DNA of 64,000 nt from Fusibacter sp. 3D3. Lineage in GTDB: Bacteria; Bacillota; Clostridia; Peptostreptococcales; Acidaminobacteraceae. The notes under the pieces were generated by a model that worked only from the letters and a program-made list of their open reading frames with translations, did no database searches and was not told the DNA's origin. The stretch spans positions 28,335 through 92,334 of the forward strand of contig NZ_BDHH01000019.1 in assembly GCF_001748365.1 (NCBI RefSeq). The letters run 5' to 3'. The position numbers and the translations under genes are program-made. Of the stretch, positions 16,837-25,768 are shown piece by piece (within the stretch, counting starts at the first letter, position 1; every line of letters begins with the position of its first letter).

Positions 16837-19733
16837 GCATTCATATAAATGGCTTAATTGTATTGATGCTCATCATTTTCTATTTGATTGTAGTATTGCT
16901 GATGAGGATCATAGGCAATAAGTTTTCAAGTTTAGAAGAAATTTATACAAGAAACAATAGAAGATTGGCAACCATTTTATCACTTGTGGATCACTCCTTC
17001 GTGGGCACCTTTGATTCGTTGCGCGAAATTAAGGAAATTAAACAAAACTTGATTATGGAAGATTTAGAACATCATCTTCAAAGCAAAGCGTTGATCAAAA
17101 TTGAGAAAGTGGAAATAAAAAAACTAAAATCGTTCAATAAAACCAGACGTAAAGAAGCTTGCACTTATTTGGGGATCATTGGCAGTGAAAAAGCCAGACT
17201 TTCGCTTGAAAAAGCACTTTTAGGAGAAAAGGATTATGCTGTAAAAATATATATTTCAAATGCACTGACAGATATTCGGAATCCTAAATCTTTAGAGGTG
17301 ATGATCAAAGCTCTAATTGGGACTCATAAATGGTATCGGACAAAGGCAATTTCAAATATTCTTGAATTTGGATTTTTATTTCAGCCACATATGATGGCAT
17401 TGTTTGAAACGAATGATATTGAATATATTGAGTTAATTCTTAATTATGCGGCAGAGAATTTCAATGAGCAGACAAAACAGTACTTATTCAACTTCGTCAA
17501 TGCATATGAAGAGAAACATGCAAGTCTTAGAGCATATTATTTAAGGCTTTTTAAAACCAATAAAACTCAATATAAAATCAGTTATCTAGATGAGGACTTT
17601 GACAAGTTACTGACGTTGACCTGTAAAACGATATCCAATTTTTACTTTGTTGATTTTATGGACATTCAGTATTATGAGCATATGAATCCAATTATAAAAA
17701 ATAATGCCTTCTGGGCACTTTCAAAAGTAAATAGTACAAATCATTTTAAAATATTATTAGCGCATTTAAAGGAGAATGATTTTGAAAAGACATTGATAGC
17801 GGTTATTACAAAAATGATCGAAAAAAATCCAAGATTTCTATATGTATTAGAAGATGCCTTTTTTACAGAAACAGACGATCATATTAAACAGCGGATGTCT
17901 CAAATTTTTTCGAATAGAATTGAATACTATATTTTAAAACTGAATAGCAAGCAATCACATCGTGAAGCAAAAATTTTAGGTGAGATTATATCAAATGGGA
18001 AAATTAACGAGCTCATTGGTTTTATGAACTTAAATAAGAATCTTGATCTTGAAAACAAACTTTTAGAAATTCTTAAATCCAAAGTAAATCCCGAATCTTC
18101 GATTGGTCTAGAATTAAGACGGTATTTAGATAATAGATTAATTGCAAAATGGGGTACAGATCCCCTTGAAGTGGTTAAAGAATCTAAAATCCACTTGAAG
18201 GATAAAAAATTGGTTAAAGTGGTCTTGTTTTTTACTGCACTTGGAATTCTGACTTACCCAGTTGTATTTTTTTTAAGATTTCAAAATGAAATGGGTGTTG
18301 AGACACCAAGATTTATTTTAAAGCGGTATGTAATTGATTTTAATTATACACTTGCTTATTATTCAGTAGCAATCAATGTTTCTTATTTAATGCTCATGTG
18401 TTTATCTTATATCAATGTAAGAAAGCAAGCTAAGCTTTGGAATTTCAAAAATATATCTATGCTTTTTAGAAATAAGATGATCCCGTCCATATCCATTATT
18501 GCACCTGCTTTTAATGAAGAAAAGTCTATTGTTTCAAGTGTACGCTCTCTTTTGAATCTAAAATACCCAGATTATGAGTTGATTGTGGTCAATGATGGGA
18601 GCAAGGATGAAACGCTTTCCAGATTGATTGAAGCGTTTAAATTGATACGTGTGGACTATCAATATCAAATGAGTTTAGATACCGTACCGATTAGAGGAAT
18701 CTATCGAAATCCTTCATTGCCCAAACTTATCATCATTGATAAGAGTAATGGAGGGAAGGCAGATGCTTTAAATGCAGGTATAAATGTTGCCAATAAAGAA
18801 TATTTCTGTGGCATTGATGCGGATTCTTTATTGGAACCTGAAGCACTTTTGAGACTGGCGTCGTTAACAATAGATGAAAGTAAAGAAACACCTGCACTCG
18901 GAGGGAATGTATGTCCTATTAACAGTTGTAAAGTGGACAAGGGCTTAATTACAGATGTAGTCTTACCTAAAAATCATTTGGCAAGATTTCAGACGATTGA
19001 ATATATGAGAGCATTCATGGCAGGTAGATTAGGCTGGCAGCAAATGAACAGTTTGCTTATCATCTCTGGGGCATTTGGTCTGTTCAGGAAGGATCGCGTG
19101 ATCTCAGTCGGTGGTTATTTAACCACAAGAGGCAAGTATAAAAAGGATACCGTGGGCGAGGATATGGAAATTGTCGTCAGAATTAGTCGAATGATGCGGG
19201 AGCGCAATCTGAAATATAAGATTTTGTATGCCTTTAACGCAAATTGCTGGACGGAAGTTCCAGAAGATCTGAAAAGTTTGAGAAATCAAAGATTTAGATG
19301 GCATAGGGGATTGATTGATATATTATATTTTCATAGAAAGATGATGTTCAATAGGCGCTATGGGCGCACAGGTCTTTTTGTTTTGCCCTATTATCTCATC
19401 TTTGAAGCCATAGGACCGATGATTGAAATACAAGGTTACATTATGGTTTTTATAGCGGCTATTTTAGGAATCCTCGATGAGAAAATTGCGTTACTCTTAT
19501 TTTCAGCTACGGTTCTGTTAGGGGTCTTGGTGTCTATAACGGCATTATTGATCGCAGAGCGAGAAGAACAAATTTATAAGTTTAAGGATATTATGAAATT
19601 GCTGTTCTACGCAATAATAGAGAATTTTGGACCTCGCCAAATGTTTAGTTTTTGGCGTATACAAGGGCAATTTCATACTATATTTGGTCAATCTGGATGG
19701 GGGAAAATCAAAAGAAAGGGGATTGATTCATGA
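16833..19733 (+). CDS. HEAT-repeat/family-2 membrane glycosyltransferase fusion
   Basis: A 966-residue integral membrane protein. After an N-terminal helix (~8-25) come HEAT/Armadillo-like repeats (~90-420, e.g. RKEACTYLGIIGSEKARLSLEKAL). Two membrane helices follow (~460-485 and ~510-530). The GT2 domain (~552-830) shows APAFNEEKSIVSSV, VVNDGSKDETL, GIDADSLLEPEAL (the D-x-D pair), GEDMEIVVRI and the Q-x-x-R-W motif RNQRFRWHRG. Several C-terminal membrane helices end the protein. This is the layout of processive synthases such as cellulose or poly-GlcNAc synthases, which pass polymer through the membrane. The product is unknown. No PilZ domain was seen. Overlaps both neighbours, so the three genes are translationally coupled. 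Confidence 0.85.
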   Translation: MSIHINGLIVLMLIIFYLIVVLLMRIIGNKFSSLEEIYTRNNRRLATILSLVDHSFVGTFDSLREIKEIKQNLIMEDLEHHLQSKALIKIEKVEIKKLKSFNKTRRKEACTYLGIIGSEKARLSLEKALLGEKDYAVKIYISNALTDIRNPKSLEVMIKALIGTHKWYRTKAISNILEFGFLFQPHMMALFETNDIEYIELILNYAAENFNEQTKQYLFNFVNAYEEKHASLRAYYLRLFKTNKTQYKISYLDEDFDKLLTLTCKTISNFYFVDFMDIQYYEHMNPIIKNNAFWALSKVNSTNHFKILLAHLKENDFEKTLIAVITKMIEKNPRFLYVLEDAFFTETDDHIKQRMSQIFSNRIEYYILKLNSKQSHREAKILGEIISNGKINELIGFMNLNKNLDLENKLLEILKSKVNPESSIGLELRRYLDNRLIAKWGTDPLEVVKESKIHLKDKKLVKVVLFFTALGILTYPVVFFLRFQNEMGVETPRFILKRYVIDFNYTLAYYSVAINVSYLMLMCLSYINVRKQAKLWNFKNISMLFRNKMIPSISIIAPAFNEEKSIVSSVRSLLNLKYPDYELIVVNDGSKDETLSRLIEAFKLIRVDYQYQMSLDTVPIRGIYRNPSLPKLIIIDKSNGGKADALNAGINVANKEYFCGIDADSLLEPEALLRLASLTIDESKETPALGGNVCPINSCKVDKGLITDVVLPKNHLARFQTIEYMRAFMAGRLGWQQMNSLLIISGAFGLFRKDRVISVGGYLTTRGKYKKDTVGEDMEIVVRISRMMRERNLKYKILYAFNANCWTEVPEDLKSLRNQRFRWHRGLIDILYFHRKMMFNRRYGRTGLFVLPYYLIFEAIGPMIEIQGYIMVFIAAILGILDEKIALLLFSATVLLGVLVSITALLIAEREEQIYKFKDIMKLLFYAIIENFGPRQMFSFWRIQGQFHTIFGQSGWGKIKRKGIDS

Positions 19734-22606
19734 AATATAAGTGGATTTCACGTGCTGCAAAAGGATTTGTATTTCTGATTACAATCGCGATCATTTTATT
19801 GCTTGTTATACCTCACATAACTTTCCGCAACAAACCGAGTTCAAATATCACGATGAAACAATACGATGATGGCAGTGAATCAATAAAATGGTTATCAGAT
19901 CATTTTAAAATTGAAGAGAGTGATGATCAAATTGTCCCCAGAATTTTATTAATTAATGATTCACATTTTCTGGAGCTGCCGGATAGTTATGAAATCAGTC
20001 GTAATATCGTTGTATTTGAAGCACTTTATCAAAAAGTGAACGAAAGTAAATATTTATCTGAGAAGCTTAATTATTTAACAGGTGTAACAAGCAGCCCCTA
20101 TGTGGGGAAAACCTATCAGGATTTGAGTGATATTGAAAGTATTCCTATTCAAATAATGAATATATATCATAAAAACTATGGTGAGAAGTGGCCTTTTTAT
20201 GGGGAAGGAATTGTCATCAGTAGCCTAGATGACGTTATTGTGCTGGTTAAAGGCAAAGATTATAGAGGTTCACTAACTGTTAATTCACTAGAAATTGGAA
20301 GTGAAACGAAAATACCTTTTTATGGTGTCTTTGAAATAACAGAAAGTGAATCCCCAAGCCTCGCTACGTTTAATTTAAAAACAACGTCTAAAGGTGATGA
20401 AAAACTAGAGCAATATCATATAAAAAACAGTTTCCCAGCAGTTTATAAAATTAAAAGAAATTACTATGAAGGCTATTATTTGGCGGGACAATTCACGAAA
20501 AACTCAACCCTTGTAACGGCAAAATATGATCTTATTGTACCTATGATGCAACGTAAGATAATTTATGAAAAATTCGCTGAAGAACAGATTTTTTGGCAAT
20601 TTACAATCCCTTTTTTTAAACATATTATGAAAAATGCCGAAAATGATGTGGCTATTGTCAAATCAACAACTTCAAATTTCTCAGTTAAAGACAAATTTAT
20701 ATTCAAGAAATCTGAGGCAGGGGAGTTGCACCCTTTTTTTATAAAGGGCATTAATTTGGGTGCAGCACTTCCTGGTAAATTTTTTACAGAGTTTCCACAA
20801 GATAAAGCAACGTATCTTAATTGGTTAAATCAGATGGAAGGACTCCATATTAACACCATCAGAGTTTATACGCTTTTACCGCCAAGTTTCTATCAGGCAC
20901 TTTATGAATATAACCAAAAGGCTAGGGAACCTCTTTATCTCCTACAAGAAATTTGGCCTGAAGAAAATCCAGAGGATTTGAATTATTTGGGGGAGCAGTA
21001 TAACCAAATTTATAGACAAGAAATTGAATATGCCGTTCACGCGATTCATGGAAATATTGAAATTCCTGTGAGAGATTACAGAGCATATGGTCTTTATGCA
21101 TATGATGTTTCGCCCTATCTTTTAGGTTATTTGGTAGGAAGAGAAATGGAACCAGAAGAAGTAATAGAAACGAACAAGCTGAATGAAGGTTATGAATTTC
21201 AGGGACAATTTTTTTACGCCGAACGAAATGCATCTCCTACGGAATCATGGTTAGCGGCATCCTGTGATTACGCTTTAAGTATTGAATCAGATTTTTACCA
21301 GGGCAACCCAATTATAGGAATTGTGAATTGGCCAACATTAGATGCACTCAATCATGATAGTGAGTGGAATGAAGCGGGTTACAAGAATTTACAGTTTAAT
21401 GATAAGGTATCAGTGGATATTGATCGAATTGGAGTTCATAGAGAACGTGTCAATGGTTTTGTGGGGGCGTATCACATTTACCCCAACTACCCCAATTTTA
21501 TGAATAATGAACAAGCATATGCAGCCTATCGTGATGGTGAGGGTGTCTTTAGATATGGCGGATACCTTAAAGCGTTTATGAATCAAAATCATCGTTATCC
21601 TGCTATTGTTGCAGAATATGGTATATCAACAAGTCAAATAACGGCACATTATAATCCAGATGGGTTAGATCATGGTGGCTTATCAGAAGATGAGCAGGCA
21701 AGTTTCATTATACGCATGACTCAAGCGATTAAAGCTGAAAACTATTCTGGTGCTATTATTTTTGAATGGATGGATGAATGGGCAAAGAAGACTTGGACTA
21801 CAGAATTCTATATGATTCCATATGAGAGACAAGTTCTTTGGCACAATGTGCTTGATCCTGAACAGAATTATGGCTTGCTTGCAATTGAAGCCAAAATACC
21901 CGAATACAAAGAGATATTTAAAAGCAATAGTCCCTATTTAGATCTTGATTCTGTGGCGTCGAGTCAAAATGCCTCCTATATTTATCTGAAACTTCAGTTT
22001 AAGAGCAAACTTGATTTAAGGCAAGGTCTAAAAGTTGCCTTTGATCTCAATGTTGAATCTGATGAGGATAACCATAGTGAAAACAGTTTTGAATATATTT
22101 TAGAAGTGGATGAATCTCCAAAATTACGAGTAGTTCCAAGCTATAATTGGATTAATGGACATTATAAATCTTCAGTGGAGAGCTTTGATATATTTGAAAA
22201 CCTGACTCAGCTGGTCAATCCCGAAAATACAGATAAAGACGGTACTTTTACACCAGCCTTAACTGTGGATTTAAGTCAATTAAACATAGGTGATTTAGAA
22301 GTGCCTCAGAATAATATATGGATAGAGGGGCAGCAGGTTACAATCAGAATTCCATATGGGTTATTGGGATTCTCAGATCCATCATCAAGGTCAATACTTT
22401 GGGATTCGAGGATTTTCATCCCCAACCAAAAGGATCAAATCGAAACCGCTCAAATCGAAAGTATAGGTTTGAGGATTATGAAAGATCAAATGCGATCTGT
22501 TGATGTTATTTTACCTCTTGAATCATGGGAAATCCCAATGTACGATACGCGTTTAAAACGAGGTTTCGGGGCTATAGGCGAATACTTTAAAAATATTGAG
22601 AAGTGA
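19730..22606 (+). CDS. Membrane-anchored glycoside hydrolase-like protein (clan GH-A type)
   Basis: A 958-residue protein with one N-terminal membrane helix (~10-30) and the rest outside. Residues ~337-700 read like a TIM-barrel glycosidase: FIKGINLGAALPGKFF, NTIRVYTLLPPSFY, GYLVGREMEPEEV (possible acid/base Glu near 470) and AIVAEYGIS (possible nucleophile Glu near 627), then IIFEWMDEWAKKTW. N-terminal (~50-330) and C-terminal (~740-950) beta-rich parts flank it. It starts within the glycosyltransferase stop (ATGA) and so is likely coupled to polymer synthesis, trimming or releasing the chain as glycosidases of cellulose and PNAG loci do. The exact GH family is not identified and catalytic residues are inferred. 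Confidence 0.72.
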   Translation: MKYKWISRAAKGFVFLITIAIILLLVIPHITFRNKPSSNITMKQYDDGSESIKWLSDHFKIEESDDQIVPRILLINDSHFLELPDSYEISRNIVVFEALYQKVNESKYLSEKLNYLTGVTSSPYVGKTYQDLSDIESIPIQIMNIYHKNYGEKWPFYGEGIVISSLDDVIVLVKGKDYRGSLTVNSLEIGSETKIPFYGVFEITESESPSLATFNLKTTSKGDEKLEQYHIKNSFPAVYKIKRNYYEGYYLAGQFTKNSTLVTAKYDLIVPMMQRKIIYEKFAEEQIFWQFTIPFFKHIMKNAENDVAIVKSTTSNFSVKDKFIFKKSEAGELHPFFIKGINLGAALPGKFFTEFPQDKATYLNWLNQMEGLHINTIRVYTLLPPSFYQALYEYNQKAREPLYLLQEIWPEENPEDLNYLGEQYNQIYRQEIEYAVHAIHGNIEIPVRDYRAYGLYAYDVSPYLLGYLVGREMEPEEVIETNKLNEGYEFQGQFFYAERNASPTESWLAASCDYALSIESDFYQGNPIIGIVNWPTLDALNHDSEWNEAGYKNLQFNDKVSVDIDRIGVHRERVNGFVGAYHIYPNYPNFMNNEQAYAAYRDGEGVFRYGGYLKAFMNQNHRYPAIVAEYGISTSQITAHYNPDGLDHGGLSEDEQASFIIRMTQAIKAENYSGAIIFEWMDEWAKKTWTTEFYMIPYERQVLWHNVLDPEQNYGLLAIEAKIPEYKEIFKSNSPYLDLDSVASSQNASYIYLKLQFKSKLDLRQGLKVAFDLNVESDEDNHSENSFEYILEVDESPKLRVVPSYNWINGHYKSSVESFDIFENLTQLVNPENTDKDGTFTPALTVDLSQLNIGDLEVPQNNIWIEGQQVTIRIPYGLLGFSDPSSRSILWDSRIFIPNQKDQIETAQIESIGLRIMKDQMRSVDVILPLESWEIPMYDTRLKRGFGAIGEYFKNIEK

Positions 22607-22620
22607 ATTTTTTTTAATTT

Positions 22621-22671
22621 AGGCTATGCGAGTAACTTTTTAATTCGTGTTCGTATAGCCTCTATTTTTTT
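22621..22671 (+). terminator. Intrinsic terminator after the polysaccharide genes
   Basis: AGGCTATGCGA and TCGTATAGCCT pair over eleven bases with one mismatch, then a T run. It separates the polysaccharide cluster from the Feo genes. Confidence 0.8.
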
Positions 22672-22685
22672 GTAACCCATGTTAC

Positions 22686-22764
22686 TGATAATTATTATCA
22701 ATAAAGTATAATGAAATCAGAAAGAAGTATTGACTCTCTTAAATGAATATGATAATCTTTATCA
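22686..22764 (+). promoter_or_regulatory. Two Fur boxes and -10 element upstream of feoA
   Basis: TGATAATTATTATCA (22686-22700) is a perfect 7-1-7 Fur box. TGATAATCTTTATCA (22750-22764) matches at 14 of 15 bases. TATAAT lies between them at 22707-22712. Repression by iron-loaded Fur is therefore expected. Confidence 0.85.
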
Positions 22765-22829
22765 AGTAGAGAACTTTCGGTGTCCTTCGAAAGTACTGAT
22801 GTTAAGTTATTGAAGAAAGAGGTGACGTG

Positions 22830-23045
22830 ATGTTTCTAACAAAAGCCAAAGTTGGGCAAACTGTAAATATTGTGAAGATAGAAGGCAAAGAGAAAAATCA
22901 AAAATTCTTGTTTAGTTTGGGGTGCTTTGAAGGCGAGTCGATCACACTGATCTCAATCTTAGGAGGCAATTATATCGTTAATATTAAAGACGGCAGATAT
23001 GCCATAGATGAATCTTTAGCAAGATCAATTGTCATTCAAGTATAA
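22830..23045 (+). CDS. feoA: FeoA ferrous iron transport accessory protein
   Basis: A 71-residue SH3-like beta-barrel protein. GQTVNIVKIEG starts the first strands, FSLGCFEGESITLISILGGNYIVNI is the typical L-G-x-x-x-G-x-x-I/V core, and RYAIDESLARSIVI is the C-terminal FeoA signature. FeoA acts in the cytoplasm with FeoB to take up Fe2+. The ATG at 22830 follows GAGGTGA. A GTG immediately before it is an alternative. A 100-base gap with a third Fur box separates it from feoB. Confidence 0.93.
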   Translation: MFLTKAKVGQTVNIVKIEGKEKNQKFLFSLGCFEGESITLISILGGNYIVNIKDGRYAIDESLARSIVIQV

Positions 23046-23071
23046 TAAGCACTTTTTTTTTACCAATCAAG

Positions 23072-23086
23072 CGATAATGATTATCA
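23072..23086 (+). promoter_or_regulatory. Fur box between feoA and feoB
   Basis: CGATAATGATTATCA matches the 7-1-7 Fur consensus at 14 of 15 bases, 60 bases upstream of the feoB start. It suggests a second iron-controlled start point. Confidence 0.75.
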
Positions 23087-23146
23087 ATATCGCAAAAACT
23101 CAAATTAATAAAGAGAAGACTTATTCAACCAAATAGGAGGGAAACT

Positions 23147-25114
23147 ATGAAAATTGCATTAGCGGGTAATCCAAATTCAGGGAAAACCACGTTGTTCAAT
23201 GCCATCACAGGTAAAAACGAGTATGTCGGAAACTGGACAGGTGTTACTGTTGAAAAAAAAGAATCGGATTTAAAGTCACAATATCAGATTAAAGGACAAG
23301 CGGTTAAAGTCGTAGATTTGCCTGGTGCCTATTCAATAGCACCATTTACAGGAGAAGAAGCGATTACGAGAGATTTTGTTTTAAGTGCATCTCCAGATGT
23401 GATCATTAACATTGTTGATGCCACTAATTTAAGCAGAAGCTTATTTTTCACGACTCAATTGATTGAAATCGGCATTCCTGTCATCATTGCTCTTAATAAA
23501 ATGGATTTAATTGCTAAAAAAGGAGATTATATCGACGTCGTGGGGCTTCAAAAATCACTTAATTGCAAGATTATTGAAACCACAGCAACTTCAGAAAAGG
23601 GGTTGAAAAAATTAATTGAAACCGCATCTGAAATCAGCGTGAATTCAGCCTTAAAAACCGAATCCAAGAACATCAAAACATTTAATGATGATCAAGTGCG
23701 TCAAAAATATATCAATGATCTGGTGAAACAATTTATCTCTAAAAAAGTCGCATCAAGCCAAGTGACGTTTTCAGATAAAGTGGATCGCATTGTCGCACAT
23801 AAATATTTGGGTTTGCCGATTTTTTTCTTAGTGATGTGGGCAGTTTATGCCTTTTCAATTGAAGGGCTAGGCGGTTTCTTATCAGGCTATTTCAATGAGG
23901 TTCTCTTTGGAGAGACAATACCTACAGGGGTAAATCAATTTCTTGAAAGTATTAGTGTGCATCCACTTATGCAAGCGCTTATAGTAGATGGAATCATCGG
24001 TGGCGTGGGTGCTGTCATTGGATTCTTACCCCTCATTATGGTGTTGTTTTTCTGTTTATCACTCCTTGAAGATAGTGGCTATATGGCCAGAGTTGCAGTG
24101 GTTATGGATCGCTATCTCAAGAAAATTGGACTTTCAGGTAAGTCGATTATACCAATGATCGTAGGCTCTGGTTGTGCGATTCCGGGGGTCATGGCTACAA
24201 GAACCATAGAGGATATCAATCAAAAGCGAATTACGACGATTTTAACACCTTTTGTACCGTGTGGCGCAAAGCTCCCGATTATTGCACTCTTTTCAGTGGC
24301 ATTTTTTCCTGAATCCAGTTGGGTTGGACCAAGCATGTATATAATTGCAATTATTATGATTATTATTGGTGGCCTTTTACTTAAAAAACTTTTCGTTTGG
24401 GAAAATACAACTCAGTTCATAATGGAATTGCCAGAATATAAGATTCCGAGTATTAAATACGCACTTATTCAAATGCTAGATAAGGCAAAAGCATTTATTT
24501 ATAAAGCGTCCACGATCATTTTGGTCATGAATACGCTCGTATGGTTTATGCAAGCGTATGGTTGGAATCTGCAAGCTGTAGATTCTCAAAGCGCTAGTAT
24601 TTTAGCAGGTGTTGGTTCAGTCATAGCACCGCTTCTTATTCCACTTGGCTTTGCTGGATGGCAATTAGCAGCAGCTATTATTACGGGGTTTATTGCAAAA
24701 GAAAATGTTGTGGCTACTTTTGCGGTGATTTTAGCAGTTGCAAGTGAAGAAGCGTTGCACATCCCAGGGGGCGTATTAACGCAATTCTTCACACCCGTTA
24801 CAGCGTATGCCTTTCTTGTATTCAACCTGTTCACACCGCCTTGTTTTGCTGCAATAGGGGCAATGAATTCTGAATTGGGGTCAAAAAAGTGGTTGGGAAG
24901 AGCTATTGGATTCCAATTAGGGGTAGGCTACACCTTAGCGTTACTGATTACACAATTTGGAACGCTGCTTGTATACGGTGAGTTTGCGAAAGGTTTTATA
25001 CCTGCAATGGTTGTTCTTGCAGTGGTTATTGGTGGCGTTTATGTGGGCGTAAAGCGTGCTGATGTGAAAAGAAGTGAATTGTCGCAATTGAGTGAGATTG
25101 GTCAGGAGGCATAA
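23147..25114 (+). CDS. feoB: FeoB ferrous iron transporter
   Basis: A 655-residue membrane transporter with an N-terminal G-protein domain: G1 GNPNSGKTTLFN, switch-I WTGVTVEKKE, G3 DLPGAYSI, G4 NKMD. A GDI-like helical spacer (~165-215) follows, then two Gate segments with about ten membrane helices, including VGSGCAIPGVMATRT and the matching VPCGAKLPI with conserved cysteines, typical of FeoB. It imports Fe2+ with GTP hydrolysis. Length is slightly shorter than E. coli FeoB, as usual in Firmicutes. Preceded by AGGAGGG. FeoA lies upstream and a Cys-rich partner peptide downstream. Confidence 0.97.
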   Translation: MKIALAGNPNSGKTTLFNAITGKNEYVGNWTGVTVEKKESDLKSQYQIKGQAVKVVDLPGAYSIAPFTGEEAITRDFVLSASPDVIINIVDATNLSRSLFFTTQLIEIGIPVIIALNKMDLIAKKGDYIDVVGLQKSLNCKIIETTATSEKGLKKLIETASEISVNSALKTESKNIKTFNDDQVRQKYINDLVKQFISKKVASSQVTFSDKVDRIVAHKYLGLPIFFLVMWAVYAFSIEGLGGFLSGYFNEVLFGETIPTGVNQFLESISVHPLMQALIVDGIIGGVGAVIGFLPLIMVLFFCLSLLEDSGYMARVAVVMDRYLKKIGLSGKSIIPMIVGSGCAIPGVMATRTIEDINQKRITTILTPFVPCGAKLPIIALFSVAFFPESSWVGPSMYIIAIIMIIIGGLLLKKLFVWENTTQFIMELPEYKIPSIKYALIQMLDKAKAFIYKASTIILVMNTLVWFMQAYGWNLQAVDSQSASILAGVGSVIAPLLIPLGFAGWQLAAAIITGFIAKENVVATFAVILAVASEEALHIPGGVLTQFFTPVTAYAFLVFNLFTPPCFAAIGAMNSELGSKKWLGRAIGFQLGVGYTLALLITQFGTLLVYGEFAKGFIPAMVVLAVVIGGVYVGVKRADVKRSELSQLSEIGQEA

Positions 25115-25115
25115 T

Positions 25116-25280
25116 ATGTCGACTCTAGTAGTAGGTGTTTTAGTAGCAATGCTATTCACTTGGTCCTTAAAACGGACTCGAAAAGATTTGAAAAATAGTA
25201 AATGTGGCGGATGTAGTGGCTGTGGTCTAAAGAATCAGTGCCATTCAGTTCAAGAAACGCCCATTCAATTAAGGCTATAA
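25116..25280 (+). CDS. FeoB-associated Cys-rich membrane peptide
   Basis: A 54-residue peptide: one membrane helix (MSTLVVGVLVAMLFTW) followed by a basic stretch and the motif CGGCSGCGLKNQC. This is the family annotated as FeoB-associated Cys-rich protein (FeoC-like position, probably binding iron or zinc). The ATG begins one base after the feoB stop, with GGAGG inside the feoB end, so it is coupled to feoB. Confidence 0.88.
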   Translation: MSTLVVGVLVAMLFTWSLKRTRKDLKNSKCGGCSGCGLKNQCHSVQETPIQLRL

Positions 25281-25333
25281 TCGTATAAAGGGTACTGTAG
25301 TTCGTTCAATTCATGTGTAAGATCACATTTAAG

Positions 25334-25371
25334 CAACCACAAACATAGAAATATGTAGTGGTTGTTTTTTT
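25334..25371 (+). terminator. Intrinsic terminator of the feo operon
   Basis: CAACCAC and GTGGTTG arms with a CATA/TATG inner pair, followed by TTTTTTT. Confidence 0.85.
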
Positions 25372-25461
25372 GTGGAAAGTTTGACAAGGTGCAACTGGTT
25401 AAATAGAATTAAAAAGGATATAATATAAACGGGTACAAAATTAAATAAGGGAGGCAAAGCT

Positions 25462-25695
25462 ATGAATGGTTTAAGAACTGTCAGTTTCGAAGCTTTAGTG
25501 GAATGCGTTGTCCTTGCTAGCGGGAATTCAGATGCATTTAAGAAACTATTGCTTGAAAGAAATGGTGATCTAGACATGATCACAATTACAGACAAAGGTA
25601 AACCGTGCTTTCTCATTCAAATTCAGAAGCCAATGGACGGCAATTCAGTCCAGTGGATGGATGCGTATGCTTCTGAACTCGACTTAAGAATGTAG
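25462..25695 (+). CDS. Hypothetical 77-residue protein
   Basis: A monocistronic gene: GGGAGG ribosome site at a good distance from ATG, a TATAAT box near 25420 and a terminator right after it. The protein is soluble (no membrane helix), with helix LVECVVLASGNSDAFKKLLLER followed by two strands (DMITITDKGKPCFLIQIQ) and an acidic tail. I recognise no family. The clean transcription unit argues that it is real. Confidence 0.6.
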   Translation: MNGLRTVSFEALVECVVLASGNSDAFKKLLLERNGDLDMITITDKGKPCFLIQIQKPMDGNSVQWMDAYASELDLRM

Positions 25696-25708
25696 TATTA
25701 CACAGCTC

Positions 25709-25738
25709 GCTATGGTGTTCACATCATAGCTTTTTTTT
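25709..25738 (+). terminator. Intrinsic terminator
   Basis: GCTATGGTG and CATCATAGC pair (one mismatch) around TTCA, then eight T. Confidence 0.85.
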
Positions 25739-25768
25739 GAGAAAAATAGACAGTAGGAGTTACAGCAT

